Shown: positions 23,501 through 35,624 of the stretch, piece by piece
How the letters are laid out: the number at the start of each line of letters is the position of its first letter
Numbering within the stretch: the stretch's first letter is position 1
Source of the DNA: Vombatus ursinus
Lineage: Eukaryota; Chordata; Mammalia; Diprotodontia; Vombatidae
Assembly: GCF_900497805.2 (NCBI RefSeq)
Contig: NW_020954610.1
Location: 23,201,728-23,265,727, forward strand
Direction: 5' to 3'
Length of the DNA stretch: 64,000 nt
Translations under genes and position numbers: made by a program
The notes under the pieces: generated by a model
What the model was told of the DNA's origin: nothing
Seen by the model: the letters and a program-made list of their open reading frames with translations, nothing else
Database searches by the model: none

Positions 23501-24781
23501 GAATTAATTGGCCCACAAAGGTACTAAACATATGGCTAATCAATTTAATCAACCATAAATTTTCTAGTAATATGATATAGGTGGGGTAAGTTGAATAGAT
23601 CTTATCTATTTAGATCTTAAAGAGAGCATTACAATTTGAGAAAAAAACACTTTCCAAATATCTGAAATTGATGGTTCTATTGATATCTACAACTGTCTAT
23701 CTATATCATGCATATAATCTATATCCATATATCTATATAGATGCATCTTTATATACCCATACAACATATATGTATAGAAACAGTTCTACAGATATTTATC
23801 TATATGCACATAAATCTATATTTTAAAACTGTAGCAGGTACTCATAGGTAAATCATAGTCAAATCCTAGAACCATCCATGTTTAAGCCTGAAAGTATCCA
23901 AAGAATTGCTTATGCACTCAGAGAGGATGCATATACAAACTCAATAAATTTAAGTGTGTGTGTGTGTGTGTGTGTGTGCTTAAAGTTCCCTTTACTAAAA
24001 ATCAATGGGATGTTGTCTACCCAATATAAAAAAAATCTAGTTTGATTAATTTTTGCACTTATACATGGCTTTTTCTCTGATGGTCTAGACTCTGCATTAG
24101 TCACTATACATAGGATGTTCCAAAAGTATCATGCAAGTTATTGTGTCTTAAAATTGCACTGAGACACTTGAGATAACTTGTACTTATTACATATATGTGT
24201 GTTTGTATAGATATAGATATTGATATAGATAAATTTATATATATGTATATATATACATATATATATGTATGCATAAAATCATGCAATAATGGTCCATTCA
24301 TTTCTATCAATTCGACTCCTGAACTTATTTCTCAATAGTTAAACTTATTATCCCCAAGCCTTTGAACAAAAGAAAAGTTGAACACTATTCTCTCCAGAGA
24401 ACTGAACAGTCAGCATTTTCATCATACAAGTGTCTCAGTCAAATCAGATTAGATAAAGGTGCCGATTTCTTTTGAATCCAGTGAAAAGGAAAACATTCAA
24501 GAAGAAGAAAAGCCATATAATCACAATCAAGGAACTACCTGTTACTTTGAAATACACAAAATAAACCCACTCATGCTTAAATGACAAAGATAAACAGTGT
24601 AAAAAACAGATCTTACCTCTCTTCTAAACAGTCCAAACCAATCAAATGCCCAGGCTCCATGTAATTATAAACTTAATGTGAGGCAAAACATTTGCAACAT
24701 AGATTTGTTTAATGTTCTTAATTCAAGAAGGAGTATAGAATCAAATATTTTGCTATTAATTCACATTTTCATAAATTCAGC
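23501..24781. other. Unplaced sequence with a GT microsatellite
   Basis: A GT run lies at 23954-23978 and TA-rich runs at 23690-23830 and 24190-24270. No gene seen. A mariner-like end near 24114 was considered and rejected. Confidence 0.5.
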
Positions 24782-24850
24782 CAGTCAAAATCATTTATGT
24801 GCCAGGCACTATCCTAAGTATGAAGGATAGAAAGACAGAAATACATAAAC
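24782..24850 (-). mobile_element. L2 3' end relic, minus strand
   Basis: TTTATGTGCCAGGCACTATC followed by TAAGTATGAAGGATAGAAAG is the reverse complement of an L2 tail. Confidence 0.65.
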
Positions 24851-26044
24851 ATATGGTATATGCACATAATATATGTATGTACATATGTACATATGTACAT
24901 GTATATTTATGCATATTCATATATGTGTGTTTGAATATGCATATTTCAGCTGTTAGATAAGGTTCACTTAGATCATTTGTTCATAGAGTGAGAATGATAT
25001 AAAAAGCATGTGAGGCAGAGAGCAGAAATCTGTTACTGTATTATTTTTATTCTGCTCTCAGATCTTGTCTACTTTCTAGCTACTGTATTGATATGAGGCC
25101 ATTGAATCATCTGCTTGGTTCTCTTTCTTCAATTCCTGTTCAGTTGTTCTTTGCTAATTATATTTGTGGACTTTGGGGTAGTTTACATTTGCTGTACCCT
25201 CTGGCACTTATATACAGTTGAATTCTACTGCTTAATTTGGAACTCACTTATTGCAGCATATACCCTTTTGTTTAGTGTGTGCCTTTTCTTCCATTGCCTT
25301 GCTTAATTCTACTGACTTGCTACAAAAACATTACTTGGCATGAATCTTTTCTTTAAAGCTGTCAGTTTCAAAGGATATGCTCTATGATGACACCTAGAAA
25401 GATGTTCTGTATTTAAAATGAGGGCAGAAATCTAGAGCACGTTCAGATTTCCATATCCCTAATTTAATAAAATTTAATAAGTGACCTTGGCCCATATCTG
25501 TGCCAGGCTGTTAAACAGGAAAATGTGAACCAAAATTTGAAACTCCCATGCAATGATCATATGAAATCCTGATTTCTCAGGTTAGCCTTCAAGTCTTTGA
25601 TATTCTCACTTGTCCTTTTACCATAGTTCCCCTTTACTTGGTATGTATGCTAAAATATGCATACACTTTTCATGTTAATGTCTTTCTTAAGCTGAAAAAA
25701 ATAAAAATTACTGAAGATTTTAAAAATGTATGTAAGATATACTGTACACCTGCACATTGTGTATTTGTCCTTGTGTATGTCTATGTATAGTGGAGAAGTA
25801 CCTGGACCTGTTGTTGTTGGTATTAGTGAACTGACACTTAGGGAAATGTCCTCTAACTATATAAACTGGCATTTTCTTTATAACTTAATCTCTTCATAAT
25901 TAATTGTTCTGCAACCTAAGAGAATTAGTTGCCTAGATCTCCTAGAGTTTAAATGACTTTCCAGTAGTCTTTCTGCAAGTATATGCCAAAGGCACCACTA
26001 GGGTCTTCCTGCCCTTTTACTATGCCATACTTTCTCTTCCTCCT

Positions 26045-26091
<47 letters not shown>

Positions 26092-26149
26092 CTATGGATA
26101 CATTTAAAATATAGGTATATCTAAATGTATACAAAATAGATATACAATG
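24851..26149. other. Unplaced sequence with a TG microsatellite
   Basis: A pure TG run of about 44 bp at 26047-26090 and TA/CA-rich sequence at 24855-24945. No coding feature. Confidence 0.5.
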
Positions 26150-26257
26150 TATACACCAGAACCTAGTACAGTGCTTAGGATGCAGTATATAAAATGCTCA
26201 TTGATTTGATTGATATATTATAGATAGATAGATAGGTAGATAGATAGATAGATAAAA
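26150..26257 (+). mobile_element. L2 tail relic followed by (GATA)n
   Basis: CTAGTACAGTGCTTAGGATG and CTCATTGATTTGATTGATA match the L2 3' end. A GATA run at 26221-26255 directly follows its TGATTGATA tail and probably grew from it. Confidence 0.65.
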
Positions 26258-27232
26258 CTATGTTTGAAGACACTTACAATTTAGAAACAATAAAATGAAT
26301 TTCATAATTAGATTTGCTGATAAGCACATTTGGCATATTAGGGTTTTTAAAGCTCATCTTTTAGTTAGATTCATTACACATTCACAGACTGAACTTACTG
26401 CTAATTTATGACAAGCTGAAATCTTGAGAACCTAGGAAATTAAAAGCATTATGTTAAAAATAATAACTCTAGTGTTTTCTGGACTTACTGGCTTCCACAG
26501 TGTCATAGAGATGCAGAAAAAATATTTTCAGAAAAGGAAATGAGGGAAGAAACAAATTCACTTATCAACTCATACTTACTGTTGAGAGCAAACAGTAGGG
26601 CTGATGTGTGAGAGTCTAAATTCAAGAAAGAGCATAGAGACAAGGAAAATAGTCAAGGAAAGAAGTCATTCTAGAAACCCAAATAATGTGATTGGATTTT
26701 TCATCAAATCCATCTACTTCATTTAAACTCATAGGATTTTTATAGAGAAATGTTAGTAAAGATTGATAATGTGAAATGTGTGGCTACATGGACAGTGAGT
26801 CTCAAGTTATTATATTTCAATCATTGTATCCTGAAGACATAACACAGTAATGATGGAGGACTTCAGTTATCTAGACTTCCCCTGCAGTTTCCTTTTTGCC
26901 AGATGAAGGAAATAAAGAATTTCTTGACTTGTCTTATTGATAACATTACCCTTCTTTTGGTGGAGCAAACAGAAAGGGGAAAATTCTATTCTGGAATTGA
27001 CCCTCACTAATATAAGTGAAGTGGTTGCTGTGGTGAAAATGAAGGGAACCGTGGAGAGCAATGATCACTTAGAGCTTGAGGGGAGATGACACAAGAGTGG
27101 TATGGAATGTTTGAGGAAAAAAGAGAAGTGTGAGATCAGTTTTTGTTTTGGGCTGTTATCACTTCTGCTTTGTTAGCCCTTTATCTTTCCAAATAGAGCA
27201 GTTTTGTCCACAGGTCAATTCTCACAAGTGTT

Positions 27233-27263
<31 letters not shown>

Positions 27264-27645
27264 TGCATAGTCCTGCCTTAGAATTTGTACAGTCTTTAGA
27301 GTTTTCTTGCTTTACTTTTATGGCCCTTACAGGAGAAGGTTTTCTAGAGGTATTTGTAATTGGACTGGCTCATCTGGTGTCATCCTCACTCAATCACTAC
27401 TCAAATACTTTTTATTTAGCAGTTTCTTATAAATCAAATTTTTACTCTTTGATATAACAATCTCTAGCTCTTCCTTTATGTCTGGGTATCCTTGTAATCT
27501 TTAGAATATGTGTGTTATTCCAATTATATCTACTCTCTTGGGCTATATTGTTTCTCTTCCTGTGGTGGACTTCAAGGCCTTATTATGTTCCCTATAGATT
27601 TGCCTCCCAGATCACTGGGCAGCACCATCTAATTTGATGTTCTAC
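26258..27645. other. Unplaced sequence
   Basis: A TTTTG run at about 27232-27262. No coding feature or placed repeat. Confidence 0.45.
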
Positions 27646-27835
27646 CATAATGACTTCTGGACTTTATCATCTTCCTTGATGGCCTAAGGATCAACTGAGC
27701 CTTTCCATCTGCTCTGAAATTAGACTCCATTATGTGTGGCCTACCCTAATTAGAATGTGAACTCATTGACAACAGAGACTGTCACTCTATTTGTATCCCC
27801 ATCACTCAGCACAGAGAATGCTTTTCTACTTATTA
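27646..27835 (+). mobile_element. L2/MAR1 3' end relic
   Basis: TTAGAATGTGAACTCATTGA and TTTGTATCCCCATCACTCAG are the L2-type end. The left boundary is unclear. Confidence 0.6.
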
Positions 27836-27879
27836 CTTTTAAAAAACACACACACACAAAATAATTACAATTTATTGAA

Positions 27880-28520
27880 AAAGAAAACAAAGAAAGTAAA
27901 AAGAGTGCTAAAACATTAAAAAAATTATAGGGCAAATGAAATAGTTAAATTACCAAAAGTAATACTAATAGAAAGGAGAAACAAAAACAATACAAAACAT
28001 TTCAAGAAAAGTCATAGGATAAAAGATAAATTTGAAGAATTTTAAAAAGAATTAACAATGGTCAGAAAATCACTAAAAGAAATGAGTGTGCAGAAATTTG
28101 AAAATCACAAGAGGAACTAAAGTTACAGTTGAAAGACACAAAAAAGAGGAGGAAATAATGAAAAAAATGAACAACATGGAGACTAGAATAGAAAATATAA
28201 AAAATTGACATAATAATAAAGTTATAATAGTTGAAAACAAATTTATGGTAAATAAATCTGAATCGGGACAATAAATTTAGAAAGTACAGCTATGGAATAT
28301 TACTTCAATGTATCTATCTATCTATGAACACGCACATACAACAATAAATATATTAACTTGAAGCTTGAGAAGACTCATGAATTATTGCAAAGTGCAGTAA
28401 GTAGAGTCAGGAAAACAATATATACAATAACTATAATAATGTACGTGGAAAGAACACCAATGACAAAACAATCAAAACTGAATGTTGAAAAATTATAATG
28501 ACACTACTTACTTCTTAGAA
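27880..28520 (+). mobile_element. Ancient L1-type relic
   Basis: A-rich sequence. Its right part (GAGTCAGGAAAACAATATAT, GACAAAACAATCAAAACTGA) resembles the 3'UTR of old marsupial L1s. The left part resembles a worn ORF1 coiled coil. No open frame; assignment is tentative. Confidence 0.45.
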
Positions 28521-28739
28521 GACAATTTATATATTAATATCACAATTTAGGAGATGATTCTTCTTAATAATGAGTGAATTATAAACTTAACAATTTCCAT
28601 CTTAGCATTTAGACCAAGCTCATAAAATTATACTAGCTGTTGCAAGCAGTCTTGATGCAAGATTTGAGACAGTACTGTACTTAAAGATTGCAAAAGCATT
28701 GCCTCTGACATGTTCTTCCAAATAATTTTGTCCACTTAA

Positions 28740-29065
28740 GGTGCCCATGCTTTGGCACAACCCTGGGAAATGCAGAAAAACACCACATGGCCTCAGCACA
28801 TGCCTGACACTACCACTAAGATCCAAGCTCAGCACCAGGTAAGCTTCCAGACATTGACAGCCTCTAGTGGCCATCACCTTAGCCCCCAGAGAACAAAACT
28901 AGTGCCCAGGCCCCTGAACTCCAGCAAAAGAAGATTAGAACATAGCACCCTGTGCTCCACCAGGAGAACTCAACTTCAAAAGGCATGAAATAGGTAAAAA
29001 AAATGAGCAAAAAGCAAAACAGAACATTGATCATTGAGAATTATTATAGCAAAAGAGAAGATCAA
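28740..29065 (+). mobile_element. L1-a, left part (5'UTR end and ORF1 start)
   Basis: Matches the 5'UTR end and first ORF1 codons of the L1 at 36507-43060 (landmarks CCTCTAGTGGCCATCACCTT and ACATTGATCATTGAGAATTA). It stops inside ORF1 at AGATCAA, where the HAL1 at 29066 begins, and resumes at about 32965 with the same bases. The 5' end is truncated. Confidence 0.8.
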
Positions 29066-29887
29066 GGGATTGAGCCAAAATGGCTGAGTAGAATCAGTGA
29101 CTTGCTTGAGCTCTCCCTGAAACCCCTCCAAATACGAGCAGCAGAACCCATAAAAAGACAGAGTGAAACAAATTTTCAGCCCAAGATAACCTGACTGGTC
29201 TATCACACTGGATTGAGAGAGAAATGCAGTTCATCGAGGGCATAGGCAAAACAGTCCACAACAAACCTGGAGTACACCTGAAAGGACTGAATCACAGGCA
29301 GTTGTGGCAGTTTCCAGACTTCTCAACCCACAAATGCCAAAGACAACTTAGAAGGTCAGTAGGAAAAGTTTGTGACTGCAGGGAGGGAGAAGCTCAGTCC
29401 TAGCCTCAGTCCTGGCACAGCCCCATGGCAGTGGCTGCTTCCAGAGTTCTGACCCACAAACTGAGGGGAAATTGAGTGGCTGATCAGAGAGGGGTTGCAG
29501 TGATCACTTTGCTGACACTGAGGAAGAATTCTCTTGTTTTACCCATGTTTGGATCTGGGTTGCAGTTCTGGGTGGTGGTCCTGGGGCAAGGAAGAGCACT
29601 GGCATGGTGGAGCTTATAGTGGTGGTGGAGAAGGAATGATCCCCACAGTTCTAAGGCAGAGAATAGTGCTTGTGGTCACTCAGAGATCAGAGCACAGGCC
29701 AGGAAAGGAGTAAACACCTCACCCTTGATCATACCACCTTGGAAGAACTGAAAACTTACAGATTCCTAGAAGTATCTCTGAAAAGAGCTGCACAAAACCC
29801 CCAAAGATTGGGACAGTACATTCTCCACACTGGAAGCAGACACCTACCTTAACAAAGAGCTTAAAACTCAAGTAATTGGCTGGGATC

Positions 29888-31078
29888 ATGAGCACACTTT
29901 GCAAAAAAGTCAGATCATAGAATCTATCTTTAGTAACATAGAAGATCAAAACATACAACCAGAAGAAGACAACAAAGTCAAAGCTCCTACATCCAAAGCC
30001 TCCAAGAAAAATATGAATCAGTCTGAGCCCATGGAAGAGCTCAAAAAGGATATTGAGAAGCAAGTAAGTGAAGTAGAAGAAAAACTGGGAAGAGAAATGA
30101 GAGTGAGGCAAGAAAATTATGAAAAACAAGTTAACAGTGTGCTAAAGCAGACCCCCCAAAAATAGTGAAGAAAATAACACCTTAATAAATAGCCTAACAT
30201 TGGGAGCAGTTAGGTGGCACAGTGGATAGAGCTCTGGCCTTGGAGTCAGGAGGACCTGAGTTCAACTCCAGTCTCAGACTGAACATCTGACACTTACTAG
30301 CTATGTGACCCTTGGTAACTCACTTAAACCCATTGACCAGCAGAAAAAAAAAGAAAGAAAGAAAAGAAAAGAAAAAAGAAAAAGAAAAAGAAAAAGAAAA
30401 AGAAAAAAATAGCCTAACCCAAATGGCAAAAGAGGTCCCAAAAACCAATGAGGAGAAGAATGCCTTAAAAAACAGAATTACCCAAATGGAAAAGGAAGTC
30501 CAAAAGCTCACTGAAGAAAATACTTCCTTAAAAATTAGAATGGAGCAATTGGAAGCTAGTGACAATTTGAGAAATCAAGGCATTTTAACACTAATCCAAA
30601 AGAATGAAAAAATAGAAGAGAATATGAAATATCTCATTGGAAAAACAACTGACCTGGAAAATAGATCCAGGAGAGAGAACTTTAAAAATTATTGGACTAT
30701 CTGAAAGCCATGATCAAAAAAAGAGTCCAGACATCATCTTTCAAGAAATTATCAAGGAAAACTGCCCTGACATTCTTAGAACCAGAGGGTAAAATAAAAA
30801 TTGAAAGAATCTACCGATCACCTCCTGAAAGAGATCCCCAAAGGAAAACTCCTAGGAATATTGTAGCCAAATTCCAGAGTCCCCAGGTCAAGGAGAAAAT
30901 ATTGCAAGTGGCCAGAAAGAAACAATTCAAGTATTGTGGAAACACAATCAGGATAACACAGGATTTAGCAGCTTCTACATTAAGGGACCACAGGGCTTGG
31001 GACATAATATTCCAGAGGTCAGAGGAGCTAGGATTACAACCAAGAATCACCTACCCAGCAAAGCTGAGTATAATCTGA
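29888..31078 (+). pseudogene. HAL1 ORF1, split by a SINE
   Basis: RNA-binding ORF1 protein. It starts at ATG 29888. N-terminal ESIFSNIEDQNIQPEEDNK and an early coiled coil lie at 29899-30165. The coiled coil resumes at about 30419 (NSLTQMAKEVPKTNEEKNAL) up to 30704 (MEQLEASDNLRNQG, then ENRSRREN). The RNA-binding and C-terminal region lies at 30692-31078 (YRSPPERDPQRKTPRNIVAKF, then RITQDLAASTLRDHRAW), ending at a stop after LSII. Besides the SINE insertion there is a frame change near 30690. The 3' half, including the conserved RITQDLA block, is otherwise open, so this copy is less decayed than its neighbours. Confidence 0.85.
30199..30406 (+). mobile_element. tRNA-headed SINE inserted in HAL1 ORF1
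   Basis: Head GGGAGCAGTTAGGTGGCACA, B-box GAGTTCAACTCC, and a tail expanded into AAAAG repeats (about 30342-30405). Perfect 12-bp target-site duplication AAATAGCCTAAC at 30187-30198 and 30407-30418. Confidence 0.95.
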
Positions 31079-31324
31079 CAGGGGAAAAAATGGAAATTCA
31101 GTGAAATAGAGGACTTTCAAGCATTCTTGATGAGAAGACCAGAGCTGAATAGAAAAAAAAATGGACTTTCAAATACAAGACTCAAGAGAATCATGAAGAG
31201 GTAAACAGGAAACAGAAATCATAAGAGACTTATTAAAGTTGAACTGTTCGCATTCCTACATGGAAAGATGATAATTTTAACTCATGAGACCTTCTTCAGT
31301 ATTAGGATAGTTGGAGGGAAAAAA

Positions 31325-31394
31325 CAGATAGATAGATAGATGGATGGATGGATGGATGGGTGGGTGGGTGGATGGATGGATGGATGGATGGATG

Positions 31395-31464
<70 letters not shown>
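31325..31464. repeat. (GATA)n/(GATG)n/(GGTG)n array inside HAL1
   Basis: About 140 bp with a symmetric order: GATA, GATG, three GGTG, GATG, GATA. It sits right after the AGTTGGAGGGAAAAAACA landmark that also borders the TCTA run at 1-51 on the other strand. Confidence 0.95.
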
Positions 31465-32021
31465 AAAATAGATGGCACAGGCTGAGTTGAAGATGAAGGG
31501 GTGATATCTGGAGAATAAAATTAAGGGGTGAGAGAGGATTATACTGGGTGAAAGAGAAAGGGAGAGGTAGAATGGGGTAAATTATCTCACATCAAACAGA
31601 TAAGAAAAGACTTTTACAGAGGAGAGGGAGTGGGGGAAGATGAGAGGGAATGAGTGAATCTTATTCTCATAGAATTTGGCTTAAGGAGGGAATAACATAC
31701 ACACGCAATTGGGTGTGGAAAGCTATCTTACCCTACAGGAAAATAAGCGGAAAAGGGATAATGAGTGGGGGGATAATGGAGAGGAAGACAAATTGGGGGA
31801 GTGGGTAATCAGAAGCAAACACTTCTGAGCAAGGACAGGGTCAAAAGAGAGAATAGAATAAATGGGGGCTGGGATAGGATGAAGGGAAACATAGTTATTT
31901 TTTCACAACATGATTACCGTGGAAGAGTTTTGCATGACTATACAAGTATAACCTGTATCAAGTTGCTTGCTCAATTAGGGTGGGTGGGGAGGGAGGAAAA
32001 GAGAAAATTTGGAAGCCAAAG

Positions 32022-32187
32022 TGTTTTTTTTTGGTTTTTTTTTTTAGTGAGGCAATCGGGGTTAAGTGATTTGCCCAAGGTCACACAGCTAGTACGTGTC
32101 AAGTGTTGGGTCTAAGGCTGGATTTGAACTCAGGTCCTCCTGACTTCAGGGCCAGTGCTCTATCTACTGCTCCACCTAGCTGCCCCT
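32022..32187 (-). mobile_element. tRNA-headed SINE in HAL1 3' region, minus strand
   Basis: Begins with a T-rich tail and ends CCACCTAGCTGCCCC, the reversed head, with the reversed B-box GGATTTGAACTC. It splits HAL1 sequence that is contiguous in the other HAL1 ends (36250-36300). Flanks CCAAAGT and TTCAAGT hint at a short duplication. Confidence 0.9.
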
Positions 32188-32471
32188 TCAAGTTTTAAAA
32201 ATAAATGTTAAATAATTGTTTTTACGTGCAACCAGGAAATAATACAGGCAATGGGGTATAGAAATCTATCCTGCTCTATAGGAAAATAGAAGAGGAAGGG
32301 GATAAGAGAAGAGTGATGAGATAGTAGGGAGGGCAGATTATGGGGAAGGGTATTCAGAATGCATTCTGTCCTGGAGTTGGGGGAGGGAAGAGATGGAGAA
32401 AAAAATTTGGAATTCAAAATCTTGTGGAAGTAAATGTTGAAAACTAAAAATAAATAAATTAATTAAAAAAA

Positions 32472-32964
32472 ACAAGAAATGATGAGCAGGATGATTCCAG
32501 AAAAGCCTGGGAAAACTTACATGAACTGATACAAAATGAAGTAAGCAGAACCAGGAGAACATTGTACACAGAAACAACAATATTGTACAAGGAATGATAG
32601 TGAATGACTTTGCTATTCTCAACAATACAATGATCCAAAACAGTTCCAAGGGATTCATGATGAAAAACACCATCTGCTCTCCAGAGAAAGAACTGATAGT
32701 GTCTGAATACAGACCAAAACATACTATTTGTCATTTTCTTTCCTTCTTGCATTTTTTGGTTCAAATTTCTTCTACAAAATGACTAATGTGGAAATATATT
32801 TTACATAATTTCACATGTATAACCTTTATCAGATTGCTTGCTATATTGGTGAGCAAGGAAGGGAAAGAGATAAGGACAAAATTTGGAACTCAAAATGTTT
32901 TTAAATGTTAAAAATGAGTTTTACATGTGATTGCAAAAAAAAATAAAATATTTTTTAAAACGAA
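32472..32964 (+). mobile_element. 5'-truncated L1 3'UTR nested in the HAL1 tail
   Basis: Starts AAGAAATGATGAGCAGG at the very end of ORF2 and runs through the AGAACCAGGAGAACATTGTA block to an A-rich tail near 32957. It begins directly in the A-rich tail of HAL1-b and is followed by AAAAC, also present before it, which fits insertion into that tail. Confidence 0.75.
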
Positions 32965-33316
32965 AAGATCAAAACACAAACTCAGAAGAGGACAACCTTG
33001 TCAATATACTCAAATCTGAAACATCAAAGGGGAGTATGAACTGCTTTCAAGCCCAAAACACTTAAAGGATTTTAGAAGTCAAATAAGAGAGGTAGAAGAA
33101 AAATTGAGATAAGAAATAAGAGGCATGAAAGAAAGAAAGAGTCAACTGCTTGGAAAGGAAGGACAAAAATTGAATGTAGAAAACAATTCCTTAAAAAGTA
33201 GATTTGGCCAAATGGAAAAGGAGGTTCAAAAACTAAATGAATAAAAAAATTGTTAAAAATTAGAATTGTTGCAAGTGGAAGTGAATAATCTATAAGATAT
33301 CAAGAATCAGTTAAAC
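32965..33316 (+). mobile_element. L1-a, right part (ORF1 N-terminal half)
   Basis: Continues L1-a from AAGATCAA into CAGAAGAGGACAACCTTGTC and the coiled-coil region, up to AGAATCAGTTAAAC, where L1-b starts. Several stops. The rest of L1-a is not found after L1-b. Confidence 0.75.
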
Positions 33317-33915
33317 AGGCCAAGATGGTGGAGTAAGAACTAAGTTGTTCTCACTCTCCTTCATTGACCTCTGAAAGTCAAGAAAATATTAACCAAAGAA
33401 AAACTCTGAGCCAGCAAAAAGACAGGGCATAGCAGTGTTGTACCCCAGAAAGCCTGGAGGATTAATGGCAAAGGGCCCACTTGCTCCTCTTACAGGACTG
33501 GAGGCATCCTACCAAGCCAGCAATAAGCCCCACCTCAGCATACTAGGGACAGATCCTGAGACACAGGTTGATGGAGCAGGCAGGTGCCAACACATGGGCT
33601 CTGCACCCCCCCCCCCAGAGCTTCAATACAGGCAGAGGAACCAATAGACACCAGATCAGAAAACCACCACAGGCAATAGCATTCTCCAGCAGCAAAATCA
33701 CCCAGTGCTCTAGGAAGCAAAAGTCCAGAAAGCAAAGCTCACAGCTGACAGACATCCATCAGCAGTGATATATCCCTGTGCAAGGCCCAGGCCAGCAGGA
33801 GCCAAAGAATCAAATGTAAGACCCTGGTGATCAGGAAAAGAATCTTGGGCAAGTGCCCTCTTCACTCCAGCAGAACTCAACATTTTTTTTTAAAGTCAGG
33901 AAATAGGCAAACACC

Positions 33916-34917
33916 ATGAAAAAAAAGCAGAAATGGAAAATGGCCATAGATTCTTATTTTGGGAAAGGGAAGATCAAGGCATAAATTCAAAAGAGGACAA
34001 CATTGTCAATATACTCACATATGAAAACTCAAAGGAGAACATGAACTGATTTCAAGGCCAAAAAGCCATCTTGGAAGAGCTCAAGAAGGATTTTAAAAGT
34101 TAAATAAGAGAGGTAGAAGAAAAATTGTGAAAAGAAACAAGAGGTATGCAAGAGAGTCAACAGCTTGGGGAAAAAACAGGACAAAAACTAACTGTAGAAA
34201 ACAAGTCCTTAAAAAGTAAGATGAACTAAATGGAAAAGGAGGTACAAAATCTTATAAAATAAAACAACTCATTAAAAATTAGAATGGGGCAAGCAGGAGC
34301 TAATGACTGTATGAGAGAACAAGAATCAGTCAAACACAAACACAGCAATGAAAAAAAAATAGAAGAAAACATAAAATACCTCATTGGTAAAACAACTGAC
34401 CTGGAAAACAGATCAAGGAGAGGCAATTTAAAAATTATTGGTCTGCCTGTAAACCATGATTTAAAAAAAGAGCCTGGGCAACATCTTTCAGGAAATCATC
34501 AAAGAAAACTGCCTTGAGTTCCTGGAACCAGAGGATAAATTAGTCATTCTGAAAGAGATTCCAAATTCATAATGCCAAGGAATATTGTAGCCAAATTCCA
34601 AAATTACCAGATCAAACAGAAAATACTGCAAGCAGCCCGAAAGAAATAATTTAAATATCACAGAACCATAGTCAGGATTATGAAGGACCTTGCAACTTTT
34701 ACATTAAAATATTGCAGTGCATGGAATATAATATTCCTTAAGACAAAGGAGCTTGGACTACAACCAAGGATCAACTACCCAGCAAAACTGAGTGTAATCT
34801 TTCAGGAGAGGAGATGGACATTCAACAAAATAGGTTACTTCCAAACCATCCTGATGAAAAGACAAGAGCTCAACAGAAACTTAGATATTCAAAAACAAGA
34901 CTTAAGAGAGGCATTAA
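33916..34917 (+). pseudogene. L1-b ORF1 relic
   Basis: Start chosen at ATG 33916 to match L1-c. N-terminal region DSYFGKGK-like, coiled coil, then IKYLIGKTTDLENRSRRGNLKIIGLP (given in part: DLENRSRRGNLKIIG) at about 34370-34450 opening the RNA-binding domain. A C-terminal piece is open at 34680-34952 (MKDLATFTLKYCSAWNIIF). Several stops and frame changes interrupt it. Confidence 0.8.
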
Positions 34918-34924
34918 AACAGGA

Positions 34925-35083
34925 GGGGCAGCTAAGGTGGCACAGTGGATAGAGCACTGGCTCTGGAGTCAGGAGGACCTGAGTACAAATCCAGCCTCAG
35001 GTACAAAACACTGAACTAGTTGTGTAACATTGGGGAAGTCACTTAACCTCATTGCCTAGCCAAAAACAAACAAACAAAAAAAT
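34925..35083 (+). mobile_element. tRNA-headed SINE in L1-b
   Basis: Head GGGGCAGCTAAGGTGGCACA, body to an AAAC-rich tail. Perfect AAACAGGA duplication at 34917-34924 and 35084-35091. It lies at the end of ORF1. Confidence 0.93.
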
Positions 35084-35624
35084 AAACAGGAAACAAAACA
35101 ACAACAACATATTATTATTAATAAGGGTAAACTGTTTATATGCCAGAAGGGAAGATGACACTTGTAATTCTTGAGAAATGTAATGTTATTAGGATATTTA
35201 AAAGGGAGTATACTTAGACAGAAGGCATGGGTGTAAGTTGACTTTGATGTGATGGTAAAAAAATCTAATTTAGTGGTGAAAAGGAATTGTATTGGGAGAA
35301 GAGGAAAGGAGGAGGCAGACAAAGATAACTTAGATCACATGAAAAGACATGACAAACAAATACAAAAGAGGGAAATGAAGGAGGGGGATAAGCATTGTTT
35401 GAACTTTACTCTCATCAGATTTGGTCAAAAGAGGGAATAACATAATCAGTAAAGTATAGAAATCTAATTTACTCTATAGGCAATAGGAGGGGAAAGGGAA
35501 AAGAAAAGGGAGGCAAATAGAAGGGAAGGCAAATAGAGGGACGTGGCGGTCAAGAGCAAAACTCTACTAAGGAGAGAAAGAAAGAAAGGAGAAAAAAAGC
35601 ATAAACAGGGCAGAGGGAAATAGA

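Larger units (their letters stand above)
29066..32471 (+). mobile_element. HAL1 (half-L1), near complete (HAL1-b)
   Basis: Has an L1-like 5' start (GAGCCAAAATGGCTGAGTAG), about 0.8 kb of 5'UTR, ORF1 and a long 3' region, but no ORF2 endonuclease or reverse transcriptase. The 3' region holds a GATA/GATG array and an inserted SINE, and ends AACTAAAAATAAATAAATTA. AAGATCAA before it (29058-29065) and after the nested piece in its tail (32965-32972) is the likely target-site duplication. Such elements use the L1 machinery in trans. A second SINE interrupts its ORF1. Confidence 0.8.

Noticed and set aside
24110-24190. Mariner-like terminal repeat (GGATGTTCCAAAAGTATC)
   Set aside because: Suggestive of a mariner end, but no matching inverted end nearby and no transposase sequence.
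31325-31464. CRISPR-like array
   Set aside because: Uninterrupted 4-bp tandem repeat with no spacers, in an animal genome.
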